Assembly: GCF_900156605.1 (NCBI RefSeq)
Contig: NZ_FTOA01000001.1
Coordinates: 434,001 to 498,000, forward strand
Length of the DNA stretch: 64,000 bases
Origin: Insolitispirillum peregrinum
Lineage (GTDB): Bacteria; Pseudomonadota; Alphaproteobacteria; Rhodospirillales; Rhodospirillaceae
Direction of reading: 5' to 3'
A program made the position numbers and the translations under genes. The notes below the pieces were generated by a model that had not been told where the DNA came from, made no database searches, and saw nothing but the letters and a program-made list of their open reading frames with translations. Below are positions 28,875-38,692 of the stretch, piece after piece; position 1 is the first letter of the stretch; each line of letters begins with the position of its first letter.

Positions 28875-29315
28875 TTACTGTTTCCCGTACAGTTCCTGGG
28901 CGCGGCGTTCAAAGGCGCTGACCATGCGCTGCACGGCTTCGGAGAACAGGGGCTGCATGATTTTCTGCAGCAGGGCCGAGCGGAATTCAAAATCGACGTA
29001 AAAGTCGATCCATGTGCCGTTGCCATCGGCATCAGGTTCGAAAATCCAGTGGTTGTTCAGATATTTGAACGGACCATCGGTATAGGTCACATCAACCCGT
29101 GACGGTTCGCTGAGGGTAACGCGCGAGGTGAATTTCTCGCGGATCATTTTGAAACCGATCACCAGATCAGCCCAGAACACGTTCCCTTCGCGGCGACGGA
29201 TGCGCGCATTCAGGCACCAGGGCAGGAATTTGGGGTAATGCTCCACCTCGGCAACCATGGTGAACAGTTGCTGTTGGGTAAAGGGCAGGTGCCGTTTTTC
29301 CGCGTGGGTAGGCAT
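28875..29315 (-). CDS. RatA/Coq10-family START-domain protein
   Basis: 146-aa polyketide-cyclase/START-fold protein. Its pattern (PFTQQQLFTMVAEVEHYPKF, then LPWCLNARIRRREG, then FKYLNNHWIFEPDADG and FYVDFEFRSALLQKI) is that of the RatA/Coq10 group. These proteins bind ubiquinone-like lipids and help respiratory function; E. coli RatA was also described as a ribosome-association toxin. No toxin-antitoxin partner (RatB/YfjF) is adjacent. The ubiquinone-binding role is preferred. Confidence 0.88.
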   Translation of the reverse strand: MPTHAEKRHLPFTQQQLFTMVAEVEHYPKFLPWCLNARIRRREGNVFWADLVIGFKMIREKFTSRVTLSEPSRVDVTYTDGPFKYLNNHWIFEPDADGNGTWIDFYVDFEFRSALLQKIMQPLFSEAVQRMVSAFERRAQELYGKQ

Positions 29316-29435
29316 GGGCCAAGGCAGCTTTCAAAGGGTTGTGACGGCAAGGTTTTGTGACAGCGGCGTAATCCACGTCCTTGAATACCGGCTTGCTGTC
29401 GAAAATGCTACCCACTTGATGGGGACATGAAAAAC

Positions 29436-29474
29436 AAAACGCATCACACCATGGCTGTCGGTGTGATGCGTTTT
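29436..29474 (-). terminator. Terminator after mucR
   Basis: AAAACGCATCACAC pairs with GTGTGATGCGTTTT around a 10-nt loop. On the minus strand it is followed by TTTTGTTTTT. Confidence 0.85.
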
Positions 29475-29498
29475 GGAAGGCATGGCCAGTTGGAACGC

Positions 29499-29921
29499 TT
29501 ATTCGCCACCCTTGCGGCCGAGGCCAATCTGCTTGGCAAACTGGGAACGCTGTTCGGCGTAGTTGGGGGCGACCATCGGATAGTCGGCGGGCAGGTTCCA
29601 CTTGGCGCGGTATTCTTCCGGAGTCATGCCATAGTTGGTACGCAGATGACGCTTCAGCATCTTCAGCTTTTTACCGTCTTCGAGGCAGATGATGTATTCC
29701 GGGGTAATCGACTTTTTGACCGGTACGGCAGGCTTGAGGGCTTCGATGACCGGCTCCGGCTCGGGGGCGCTGACCATCTGGAAAGCCTGATAGACTGACT
29801 GGATCAGGTCGGGGATCTGCTGGGCAGGAAGGGTGTTCTGCCCGACATAGGCCGCGACGACTTTAGCGGCCAGGCGGAGCTTTTCGTCTTCAGTGGTCGT
29901 GGGGCTGAAAGTGTCGGCCAT
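29499..29921 (-). CDS. mucR: MucR/Ros-family zinc-finger transcriptional regulator
   Basis: 140-aa regulator. The C-terminal MucR domain is unmistakable: YIICLEDGKKLKMLKRHLRT, NYGMTPEEYRAKWNLPADYP and MVAPNYAEQRSQFAKQIGLG. The finger has Cys, Asp and two His as zinc ligands, as in other alphaproteobacterial members. These are global, often H-NS-like repressors of exopolysaccharide, motility and virulence genes that bind AT-rich DNA and repress themselves. The start at 29921 has GAAGAGAAG just upstream and is preferred over a GTG 18 bp earlier. An AT-rich region upstream may be its own target. Confidence 0.93.
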   Translation of the reverse strand: MADTFSPTTTEDEKLRLAAKVVAAYVGQNTLPAQQIPDLIQSVYQAFQMVSAPEPEPVIEALKPAVPVKKSITPEYIICLEDGKKLKMLKRHLRTNYGMTPEEYRAKWNLPADYPMVAPNYAEQRSQFAKQIGLGRKGGE

Positions 29922-29939
29922 TGCGCTTCTCTTCTGCAC

Positions 29940-30267
29940 TGGAGGAATTTTGATTATGTTCTGCCCCAGCTTGTGCGCAATGTCAATTCTGTATGTCCAA
30001 TGATTTCCATTATCTGGACATTTACTTTGGTTTGTCAGATGTGTCTACTTGGAAACATTGCCGTCCCTTTGCGCTGGCCTTTGCGCTGGCCTTTGTGCCG
30101 GGAGGAGGCCGGGAAGGCGCCGGTCTGCCATGCGGTACGGCATGATTGGCATTGCCGCCCGAGCTGTGCTAGAGAAGGCGCACGATTCGCTTGCGTTGCT
30201 GTTCTGGCCTGTCAGGGGCGATGATCGGTGGCGTGATGCTGGCTGTTTCTGATGGAGAGTGGAACAG
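29940..30267. promoter_or_regulatory. Gene-free divergent region between mucR and rpiB
   Basis: AT-rich near mucR, with a TGTCCA (29994-29999) / TGGACA (30015-30020) inverted repeat that could be an operator. Further right there is a small direct repeat TTTGCGCTGGCC (two copies around 30068-30092). No coding region is supported. Confidence 0.4.
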
Positions 30268-30711
30268 ATGACTGCCGATGTGTTGGCGCTTGCCTCTGAT
30301 CATGGGGCGCTGGAGCTGAAGGCCCTGTTGAAGACCCATGCCGAGAGCCTGGGGCTGACGGTGGTCGATCTGGGAACCCACGGGACTGAGTCGGTTGATT
30401 ATCCCGATGTCGCCGATGCCATGGCCGCGGCCCTGAAGGACGGTACCGCCTCGCGCGGTGTCCTGCTGTGCGGCACCGGGATCGGCATTTCCATCGCCGC
30501 CAACCGCCATCCGTTCATCCGTGCTGCGCTGGTGCATGATGCTTATGGCGCCCGCCTGTGCCGCGAGCACAACGACGCCAACGTGCTGGTGCTGGGTGGC
30601 CGGACCACCGGCCCGGAAATCGCCAAACAGTGCCTGGAACTGTTTCTGTCCACCCCGTTTGAAGGCGGTCGCCATCAGCGCCGCGTGGACAAGATGAACA
30701 AGACGCCGTAA
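30268..30711 (+). CDS. rpiB: Ribose-5-phosphate isomerase B
   Basis: 147-aa RpiB/LacAB-fold enzyme that interconverts ribose 5-phosphate and ribulose 5-phosphate. It shows ALASDHGALELKALLKTHAE, VVDLGTHGTESVDYPDVA, and the catalytic-Cys loop GVLLCGTGIGISIAANR, followed by RAALVHDAYGARLCREHNDA and NVLVLGGRTTGPEIA. The ATG at 30268 follows GGAGAG. It precedes glyA on the same strand with an 86-bp gap, the order commonly seen in alphaproteobacteria (rpiB-glyA-nrdR-rib). Confidence 0.94.
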   Translation: MTADVLALASDHGALELKALLKTHAESLGLTVVDLGTHGTESVDYPDVADAMAAALKDGTASRGVLLCGTGIGISIAANRHPFIRAALVHDAYGARLCREHNDANVLVLGGRTTGPEIAKQCLELFLSTPFEGGRHQRRVDKMNKTP

Positions 30712-30797
30712 GTAAGGCCCGTTCTGCCCATCTTCGTTGCTTTGACAGCCTTTGCCCGCTGCGCGAAGGCACCTGACTGCTGCTAAGGATAGCATCC

Positions 30798-32090
<1,293 letters not shown>

Positions 32091-32118
32091 GCTGACGGTT
32101 GACTGTTCTGCGGTTTCT

Positions 32119-32148
32119 GGCCTGCCCCTGCTTTCGTGGGGGCAGGCC
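32119..32148 (+). terminator. Hairpin after glyA
   Basis: GGCCTGCCCC pairs perfectly with GGGGCAGGCC around a 10-nt loop. No strong T-tract follows, so read-through into nrdR is plausible. Confidence 0.5.
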
Positions 32149-32244
32149 AGGAATTTCTTGGGCGTCTTCATCCGGGAGGCGCCGCCGGTGATATTTTTTT
32201 GATGCCCCCCGGAGCGGTGCGCCGGGGTAATAAAGGGACCTTCG

Positions 32245-32718
32245 ATGCGCTGTCCGTTTTGCGGCCATGACGATACTCAGGTGAAAGACTCCCGGCCGAC
32301 CGATGACAATTCGGCCATTCGTCGCCGCCGTTTCTGCCCGGCCTGTTCGTCGCGTTTTACGACGTTCGAGCGGGTGCAGTTGCGTGAACTGATTGTTCAA
32401 AAGAAAAATGGTCAGCGGACGCCGTTCGAGCGTGAAAAGCTGGTGCGCTCCATTTCCATTGCCTGCCGCAAGCGGCGGGTGGACGAAGACCGTATAGAAC
32501 GGGTGGTCAATGGCATCCAGCGTCGTCTGGAAAGTTCGGGAGAAACCGAAATTCCGTCCTCAATGATTGGGGAAATGGTGATGGAGGCCTTGCAGGCTCT
32601 CGATCAGGTGGCCTATGTCCGCTATGCTTCGGTGTACAAGAATTTCCGCGAAGCGCGTGACTTCGAAGAATTTGTCGAAACATTAGGCGGTCCTGGTGGT
32701 GCTCCCCTCGCTGACTGA
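32245..32718 (+). CDS. nrdR: Transcriptional repressor NrdR
   Basis: 157-aa repressor of ribonucleotide reductase genes. The N-terminal zinc ribbon is [20 protein letters not shown] with the second Cys pair in [15 protein letters not shown]. The ATP-cone domain (~49-139) includes [20 protein letters not shown] and [20 protein letters not shown]. Nucleotide binding in the cone decides DNA binding at NrdR boxes. The 3' end overlaps ribD by 23 bp, coupling the two. Confidence 0.96.
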   Translation: MRCPFCGHDDTQVKDSRPTDDNSAIRRRRFCPACSSRFTTFERVQLRELIVQKKNGQRTPFEREKLVRSISIACRKRRVDEDRIERVVNGIQRRLESSGETEIPSSMIGEMVMEALQALDQVAYVRYASVYKNFREARDFEEFVETLGGPGGAPLAD

Positions 32719-33871
32719 TTTTGCTCCCGCCCCGGCGCGGTCGTTCTCCCCCTTGCGGGCCGATGATTTGGCGCGGGCCGATGATCTGGCCCACATGCGG
32801 GCGGCGCTGGCGTTGGCGCAGCGCGGGCTGGGCAATGTCTGGCCCAATCCGGCGGTCGGCTGTGTGCTGGTGCGTGACGGGCAGGTGGTCGGACGTGGCT
32901 GGACCCAGCCGGGAGGTCGTCCCCACGCCGAAACGCAGGCGCTGGCGCAGGCCGGCGAGGCGGCGCGCGGTGCAACGGCCTATGTGACGCTGGAGCCGTG
33001 CAGCCATCACGGAAAAACCCCGCCCTGCGCCGAAGCCCTGATCCGTCATGGTATCGCGCGGTGTGTCTGCGCGATGGTTGACACGGACCCGCGCGTGTCC
33101 GGGCGTGGGGTTGCCATGCTGCGCGACGCCGGGATTGCCGTTGAGGTCGGATTGCTGGAAGACGAAGCTCGCCATCTGAATGCGGGCTTTTTTTTGCGCA
33201 TCGAGGAACAGCGGCCACTGGTGACGCTGAAGGTGGCGACCACGCTGGACGGCAGGATTGCGCTGGCCAATGGTGACAGCAAATGGATCACCGGCGAACG
33301 GGCGCGGGCGATGGCGCATTGCCTGCGGGCGAACCATGATGCCATTCTGGTCGGGCGCAGTACGGTGGTGCTGGATGACCCGGAGCTGACCTGTCGCCTG
33401 CCGGGCCTCAGCCGCCGTCCGATCGTGCGGGTGGTGCTGGACAGTCAGGCGCTGATCCCGCGGGCCAGCAAACTGGTGCAGACCGCCGCCGATGTGCCAA
33501 CGTGGGTGATCCATGGCCCGCAAGGCCGCGAGGCGGCGCAGGCGCTGGCGGCAGAGACTGCCGTCGAGACGATCGAGGTTGCGGCGACACCACAAGGCCG
33601 CCCGGACCCCGAAGCGGTGGTCAGCGCGCTGGCCGAACGCGGCATTACTCGCCTGATGATCGAAGGCGGCGGGCAGGTGGCGGCCTCGTTCCTGTCTGCC
33701 TGTCTGGTTGATCGTCTGGCGTGGTTCCGCGCCTCGAAAGTGATTGGCGGAGACGGATTGCCGGGGGTGGCGGCTTTGGGGCTTGACCGACTGGCCGCCA
33801 GCCCGGATTTTGCTCGCAAGACCATCCAGGCCCTTGGGGCCGATCATCTTGAATTATACGAGAGACGATAA
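32696..33871 (+). CDS. ribD: Bifunctional riboflavin deaminase/reductase RibD
   Basis: 391-aa two-domain enzyme performing the second and third steps of riboflavin synthesis. The deaminase domain (~30-180) has the zinc site [15 protein letters not shown] and [19 protein letters not shown]. The reductase domain (~180-385) has [34 protein letters not shown] and [13 protein letters not shown]. The GTG start lies inside the end of nrdR, with AGGCGG upstream; a second GTG follows immediately. The stop is directly followed by the ribE ATG. Confidence 0.95.
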   Translation: MVLPSLTDFAPAPARSFSPLRADDLARADDLAHMRAALALAQRGLGNVWPNPAVGCVLVRDGQVVGRGWTQPGGRPHAETQALAQAGEAARGATAYVTLEPCSHHGKTPPCAEALIRHGIARCVCAMVDTDPRVSGRGVAMLRDAGIAVEVGLLEDEARHLNAGFFLRIEEQRPLVTLKVATTLDGRIALANGDSKWITGERARAMAHCLRANHDAILVGRSTVVLDDPELTCRLPGLSRRPIVRVVLDSQALIPRASKLVQTAADVPTWVIHGPQGREAAQALAAETAVETIEVAATPQGRPDPEAVVSALAERGITRLMIEGGGQVAASFLSACLVDRLAWFRASKVIGGDGLPGVAALGLDRLAASPDFARKTIQALGADHLELYERR

Positions 33872-34459
33872 ATGTTCACTGGCATCATCACGGATTTGGG
33901 AAGTGTGCGCGCGGTGGATCGGAGCGGCGAAGTCCGCTTTGAATTCTCTTCGTCCTATGACATGGGCACCGTTGATATCGGGGCCTCGATTGCCTGCAAC
34001 GGCGTCTGCCTGACGGTGATCGAAAAGGGAGCCGACTGGTTCGCCATGCAGGCGTCGGCGGAAACCCTGTCAAAGACCACCCTCGGCGGCTGGGAGACCG
34101 GGCGTCCGGTCAACTTCGAGCGAGCGATGAAGGTCGGTGACGAGCTGGGCGGCCATATCGTCTCCGGTCACGTGGACGGCATCGCCACGGTGGTGGACAT
34201 CCAGATGGACGGCGAGTCCAAGCGGTTCACCTTTGAAGCCCCGCAGGCGCTGAAAAAGTACGTCGCCCCCAAGGGGTCGGTGGCCATCGACGGCGTGTCG
34301 CTGACCGTCAACGAAGTCAACGACGACCAGTTCGGGATCAACGTCATTCCGCACACCCAGTCGGTCACCACCTTTGGCGCGCTGAAGGTTGGCGACAAGG
34401 TCAACATGGAAATTGACATGCTGGCGCGCTATGTCGCCCGCCTGATGGATAAGGACTAA
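33872..34459 (+). CDS. ribE: Riboflavin synthase alpha chain
   Basis: 195-aa enzyme that dismutates two 6,7-dimethyl-8-ribityllumazines to riboflavin. It is built of two similar lumazine-binding halves: [15 protein letters not shown] opening the first, and [17 protein letters not shown] with [20 protein letters not shown] in the second. It begins at the base after the ribD stop and is followed after 3 bp by ribBX. Part of the ribD-ribE-ribBX-ribH run. Confidence 0.96.
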   Translation: MFTGIITDLGSVRAVDRSGEVRFEFSSSYDMGTVDIGASIACNGVCLTVIEKGADWFAMQASAETLSKTTLGGWETGRPVNFERAMKVGDELGGHIVSGHVDGIATVVDIQMDGESKRFTFEAPQALKKYVAPKGSVAIDGVSLTVNEVNDDQFGINVIPHTQSVTTFGALKVGDKVNMEIDMLARYVARLMDKD

Positions 34460-34462
34460 GCC

Positions 34463-35584
34463 GTGAGCTCTCCGTTTTCTGAACACCTCTCGCCGATCGA
34501 AGACATCATCGAAGAGGCGCGCAATGGCCGGATGTTCATTCTGGTTGATGACGAAGACCGCGAAAACGAAGGTGATCTGGTCATCCCGGCCCAGATGGCA
34601 ACCCCGGACGCGATCAATTTCATGGCGATGCATGGCCGCGGGCTGATCTGCCTCAGCCTGACCCGCGACCGTTGCCACCAGTTGAACCTGCCGATGATGG
34701 ATGCGCACAACCAGTCGCGTCTGGCCACCGCCTTCACCGTCTCGATCGAGGCCCGCGAAGGGGTGACCACCGGGATTTCGGCTGGCGACCGCGCCCGGAC
34801 CATTTCGGTTGCCATCGATCCCAGCCGGGGCAAGGATGATCTGGCGACGCCGGGCCACGTTTTCCCGCTGATGGCGCGCGATGGCGGGGTGCTGGTGCGG
34901 GCCGGTCACACCGAAGCCGCCGTTGACATTTCGCGGCTGGCCGGTCTGAACCCGGCGGGCGTGATCTGCGAGATCATGAACGATGACGGGACCATGGCCC
35001 GCATGCCGGACCTGATCCCCTTTGCCCAGCGTCATGGCCTGAAGATCGCCACCATTGCCGATCTGATCGCCTATCGCCGCCGGACCGAAAAGCTGGTGAA
35101 GTGCGAGGTCGAAAGCGCGCTGACCTCGCGCATTGGTGGTGACTGGAAGCTGTCGGTGTACGTCAACACCCTCGCCTATGCCGAGCACATCGTGCTGGTG
35201 AAGGGCGACATCACCACCGACGAGCCGGTGCTGGTGCGCATGCATGCGATGCACGTCCTGGACGATGTGCTGGGTGATGTGGCCGGGGGCCGTCAGGGTC
35301 AGTTGCAGACGGCGATGGAAATGGTCGCCGCCGAAGGGCGCGGTGTGGTGGTGCTGTTGCGCGAAGCCAACCGTTCGACGCTTTCTGACCAGATCCGCGA
35401 ACGTCTGGGTGAACCTGCGACCGGTGGGCGTCTGGTGGACTATGGGGTCGGGGCACAAATCCTGCTCGATCTGGGCGTCACCAACATGATCCTGTTGTCG
35501 AATACCGAAAAGCATATTATCGGTCTGGACGGGTATGGCCTGCGGGTCGTGGAACGTCGTCCGATTGCGGCGCAGGAGGGTTAA
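34463..35584 (+). CDS. ribBX: 3,4-dihydroxy-2-butanone-4-phosphate synthase with degenerate GTP cyclohydrolase II domain (RibBX type)
   Basis: 373-aa protein with GTG start. The N-terminal RibB domain (~10-210) is intact: [55 protein letters not shown]. The C-terminal part aligns with GTP cyclohydrolase II, but the three zinc cysteines of the canonical CLTGD...CDCG segment are replaced ([16 protein letters not shown]). The catalytic YLRQEGRGIGL segment reads [10 protein letters not shown]. It therefore makes butanone phosphate but should not open GTP. The RibBX variant is known from Proteobacteria. A separate ribA must exist elsewhere in the genome. Confidence 0.9.
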   Translation: MSSPFSEHLSPIEDIIEEARNGRMFILVDDEDRENEGDLVIPAQMATPDAINFMAMHGRGLICLSLTRDRCHQLNLPMMDAHNQSRLATAFTVSIEAREGVTTGISAGDRARTISVAIDPSRGKDDLATPGHVFPLMARDGGVLVRAGHTEAAVDISRLAGLNPAGVICEIMNDDGTMARMPDLIPFAQRHGLKIATIADLIAYRRRTEKLVKCEVESALTSRIGGDWKLSVYVNTLAYAEHIVLVKGDITTDEPVLVRMHAMHVLDDVLGDVAGGRQGQLQTAMEMVAAEGRGVVVLLREANRSTLSDQIRERLGEPATGGRLVDYGVGAQILLDLGVTNMILLSNTEKHIIGLDGYGLRVVERRPIAAQEG

Positions 35585-35587
35585 GAA

Positions 35588-36043
35588 ATGACCACAGGTC
35601 CGCGTATTCTGATCGTTGAAGCGCGCTTTTACGAAGACATTGCCGACCATCTGGTCAAGGGGGCGGTGCAGGAACTGACCGCTCAGGGCGCTGGTTACAA
35701 GCGGGTGATCGTTCCCGGTGTGCTGGAAATTCCGGCGGTGATCCGCTTTGCCATCCGGTCGATGGAACTGCGCGCCACCGACATGCGCTTTGCTGGCTAT
35801 GTGGTTCTGGGGTGCGCCATCCGTGGCGAGACCGACCACTATGACCATGTGGCCCGCGAAGCGATGACCGGCATCCAGACTCTGGCGCTGGAATATTCGC
35901 TGGCGGTCGGCAACGGTATTCTGACCGTCGCCAACCGTGATCAGGCGATGGCCCGCGCCCGTGGAGACATGAAAAACCTGGGTGGCAAGGCAGCCAAGGC
36001 CTGCCTGCGCATGATCGACATCAAGCGCGAACTGGGTCTTTGA
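35588..36043 (+). CDS. ribH: 6,7-dimethyl-8-ribityllumazine synthase
   Basis: 151-aa lumazine synthase, which condenses the RibD and RibB products. It has VPGVLEIPAVIRFAIRSME and the phosphate/active-site segment LGCAIRGETDHYDHVAREAM. Gene length is normal. It starts 3 bp after ribBX and closes the riboflavin run; nusB follows after 268 bp. Confidence 0.95.
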   Translation: MTTGPRILIVEARFYEDIADHLVKGAVQELTAQGAGYKRVIVPGVLEIPAVIRFAIRSMELRATDMRFAGYVVLGCAIRGETDHYDHVAREAMTGIQTLALEYSLAVGNGILTVANRDQAMARARGDMKNLGGKAAKACLRMIDIKRELGL

Positions 36044-36311
36044 CATCACTGCCGGTTTCGGCTGAATGGCGGTGGGGATGGCCGGGAAATGCACTTTCCC
36101 GGTTGTTCCCTCTTTCGTTCTGACGCCAGAGGCTTTATACCACCCCTTTGCCTCCCCATGTTTCATGGTATCTCACCCGCCGCGAGCGGCGGGTCTGGTG
36201 TCATATGGGGGAGCAAGGCAGATGGCGGCAGAGGCTGTCTGCTGCCTTCCTGCTGTTAACAGTGCCCGGTGCTGTGCCGGGCCGCCGAAATGAGGCCACA
36301 GGCCAGAGACG
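36044..36311. other. Intergenic region ribH-nusB
   Basis: No coding region is supported. It contains a GC hairpin CCCGCCGC/GCGGCGGG near 36177-36194, without a T-tract. Confidence 0.4.
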
Positions 36312-36857
36312 ATGGCAAAGAAAAATACTCATGAGACCGCCCTGCGGCGGTGCGCGGCCCGTTTGGCGGCTGTTCAGGCGTTGTACCAGATTGACATGAG
36401 CCAAGGTCGCCTGGAAGACGTGATCCGCGACTTCCTGTCGGGGGCCATCGGTGGCGAAGTGATCGAAGAAGACCTGGATCTGGAAACGGAAAAGGTCGTT
36501 CCGCTGATCGAACTGAATGCCGAGTTGTTCAGCGTTCTGGTGCGTGGCGTCGCTGGCATGCGCGAGCGTCTGGATGAAGTGATCGACGCCTCTCTGGCGC
36601 AGGGCTGGGATGCCGAGCGTCTGCAGCCGGTGCTGCGCAGCGTTTTGCGCTGCGGCCTGTACGAGCTGATGGAACGCGAAGACGTGCCGCCGCGCGCCGC
36701 CGTGGCCGAGTATGTCGATATTGCCCGTTCGTTCTATGACGGCCCCGAGGCCGGTCTGGTCAATGCGGTGCTCGATCGGCTGGCCCGCCAGTTGCGCTCG
36801 GACGAAATGGGGGCTCCGCGCCGCCCGCGTCAGGGCTCTGACGACGCTGCGCAATAA
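36312..36857 (+). CDS. nusB: Transcription antitermination factor NusB
   Basis: 181-aa helical RNA-binding protein that joins NusE and boxA RNA during rRNA transcription. The N-terminus RRCAARLAAVQALYQIDMS and the C-terminal LRSVLRCGLYELM, VAEYVDIARSFYDGPEAGLV and NAVLDRLARQLR are the NusB signature helices. It has a slightly long N-terminus, usual in alphaproteobacteria. The next gene, thiL, begins 18 bp later. Confidence 0.96.
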   Translation: MAKKNTHETALRRCAARLAAVQALYQIDMSQGRLEDVIRDFLSGAIGGEVIEEDLDLETEKVVPLIELNAELFSVLVRGVAGMRERLDEVIDASLAQGWDAERLQPVLRSVLRCGLYELMEREDVPPRAAVAEYVDIARSFYDGPEAGLVNAVLDRLARQLRSDEMGAPRRPRQGSDDAAQ

Positions 36858-36875
36858 TCGCGGACCCGCCCCTGA

Positions 36876-37868
36876 ATGGCGCGTCGGAGTGAGTTCCAGC
36901 AAATTGCTGACCTGTTCGCGCCCCTGGCAGCTTCGGCTCCGGGGGCGTTGGGCTTGAAGGATGATGCGGCCCTGCTGGTGCCGCCTGCGGGCCAGCAACT
37001 GGTGGTCACCGTCGATGCCATTCTGTCAGGCGTTCATTACCTGCCGGACGATCCGCCCGATCTGGTGGCGCGCAAGCTGGTGCGGGTGAATTTGTCCGAT
37101 CTGGCCGCGATGGGGGCGACACCTGCGGGCATGTTGCTGGCCTGTGCCTTTCCGCGCGATTGTTCCGATGCCTGGGTCGAAGCCTTTGCCGCTGGTCTGG
37201 CACTGGATGTGGTCGAATTCGGCTGTCCGGTGATTGGGGGCGATACCGTGGCTACCCCCGGCCCGGCAACCTTTTCTCTGACCGCTCTGGGGTGGGCTCC
37301 GATGGGGCAGGCGCTGCTGCGGCGAGGGGCAAAGGCTGGTGATCTGATCGCCGTCACCGGCACCATTGGCGATGGCGCTGTCGGCCTGTGGGCGGCTCAG
37401 GGGCGGCTGACCGGGCTGGGGGTGCCTGAGGATGCCTGTGCGGCGTTGGCGGCCCGCTATCACCTGCCGCAGCCCCGTCTGGTGATCGGGCAAGCCCTGC
37501 GCGGGCTGGCCTCAGCGGCGATGGATATCTCGGACGGGCTGGTGCAGGATCTGGGGCATGTGTGTGCCGCCAGTGGTGTCTGTGCCGAGATCCGGCTGGA
37601 GGCTGTCCCGCTGTCGGCGGCCTTGCAGGTAGCCCGCGAACATACCCACATTGCTGATGAGCTGGTTTTGACCGGTGGCGATGATTACGAATTGTTGTTG
37701 ACCATTCCGCCAGAGAACTGGCCCGAGGTCGAAGCCCGTCTGGGGCCGTTGGCTCCAACGGTGATCGGGCTGTGCCGCGAGGACGACAGTGCGGCGGAGA
37801 CGGTGCGTGTCCTTGATCGTCAGGGGCAGCCGATGCAACTCGCGGCCACAGGCTGGCAGCATTTTTAG
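36876..37868 (+). CDS. thiL: Thiamine-monophosphate kinase
   Basis: 330-aa PurM-fold kinase making thiamine diphosphate from the monophosphate. LGLKDDAALLVPP, VTVDAILSGVHYL, ARKLVRVNLSDLAAMGA and the metal/ATP segment GCPVIGGDTVATPG are conserved ThiL signatures. AMDISDGLVQDLGHV and LTGGDDYELLLTIP follow in the C-terminal half. It is directly downstream of nusB (18 bp), a standard pairing. Confidence 0.96.
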   Translation: MARRSEFQQIADLFAPLAASAPGALGLKDDAALLVPPAGQQLVVTVDAILSGVHYLPDDPPDLVARKLVRVNLSDLAAMGATPAGMLLACAFPRDCSDAWVEAFAAGLALDVVEFGCPVIGGDTVATPGPATFSLTALGWAPMGQALLRRGAKAGDLIAVTGTIGDGAVGLWAAQGRLTGLGVPEDACAALAARYHLPQPRLVIGQALRGLASAAMDISDGLVQDLGHVCAASGVCAEIRLEAVPLSAALQVAREHTHIADELVLTGGDDYELLLTIPPENWPEVEARLGPLAPTVIGLCREDDSAAETVRVLDRQGQPMQLAATGWQHF

Positions 37869-37997
37869 GGGTGAGCGCAAACCCTGACGGTTTTCGGGCG
37901 ATGCGCCCGGTGTCGTTTCGTGCTATGACTGCAGTGCGGTATGCTATGGCATTCCGGCGCGGCTCGCCATATCATCGGCCATATCATCGGGGCGCCC

Positions 37998-38492
37998 ATG
38001 TTTCGTTTACTGATCATCGTGTTTGCTCTGGTTGCAGCTGTCGGCGGTGGCGTCGGTGGGTTGGTCCACTTTGCGATCATTCCGGATTTTACCGGTGGTG
38101 CCATTGCCAACATCGTCGGAGTTGTCGGACAGAAATCCGAGGCTGAAGCCGAGGCCGAAGCTGCCGCTCCGCCGCCGCGCGTCGAGCCGGTTTACATGCA
38201 GGTTTCCCCGATGCTGATCCCGGTGATTCAGGGCGGCGAGCTGAAGCGCAATATCTACATCGCCCTGCGGATCGAGCTGGAAGCAGGCAAGCAGGCCGAA
38301 GGAGCTGCGGCAATGCCACGCCTGCAGGACCTGTATCTGCGGGCCTTGTACGAGATCATCCCCGAGCAGCAAAAGACCAGCGAAAACCTTGACCTGCAAA
38401 AGGTCCGTGAGCGGCTGCTGGTCATTTCCGAGCGTGCTGTGGGGCCCGGCGTGGTGAAAGATATTATTTTCCAGTCGGTTTTCAGTCGGTAA
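37998..38492 (+). CDS. FliL-like membrane-anchored protein
   Basis: 164-aa protein with one N-terminal membrane segment ([20 protein letters not shown]) and a short Glu/Ala/Pro-rich linker ([18 protein letters not shown]). Its periplasmic domain ends [20 protein letters not shown]. Domain size and the membrane-linker-periplasm layout resemble flagellar FliL-type proteins, but sequence support is weak. The ATG at 37998 places the anchor at the start. It is downstream of thiL by 129 bp and upstream of hppA. Flagellar genes other than flagellin are not in the window. Confidence 0.55.
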   Translation: MFRLLIIVFALVAAVGGGVGGLVHFAIIPDFTGGAIANIVGVVGQKSEAEAEAEAAAPPPRVEPVYMQVSPMLIPVIQGGELKRNIYIALRIELEAGKQAEGAAAMPRLQDLYLRALYEIIPEQQKTSENLDLQKVRERLLVISERAVGPGVVKDIIFQSVFSR

Positions 38493-38692
38493 CCCTTGAT
38501 TGCGCGTGCTATGATGTCCACCTCGTGGTTCGTGGCAAGGTGCGTGGTGACGGGTTTGCCGGATATCGCATTTTCACGAAATCCTGCTGCGGTGGTGAAC
38601 ACAGGGGCTTTGATCTCAATCGCATAAGGTGGTTCACCGCCAGACTTGAAGAACGCTCTCGACTGCTGTCTCCGGGAATGGGGGGGTCTGTC

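Noticed and set aside
28875-29315. Toxin-antitoxin (RatAB) module
   Set aside because: The fold is RatA/Coq10, but no RatB-like partner gene is next to it; the ubiquinone-related role is more likely.
32091-34463. FMN riboswitch in front of the riboflavin genes
   Set aside because: No conserved RFN pattern was seen in the glyA-nrdR gap, and ribD, ribE and ribBX are packed without leader space.
34070-36166. Long minus-strand open frame across ribE, ribBX and ribH
   Set aside because: Antisense to three conserved genes; low-complexity His/Arg/Gln composition.
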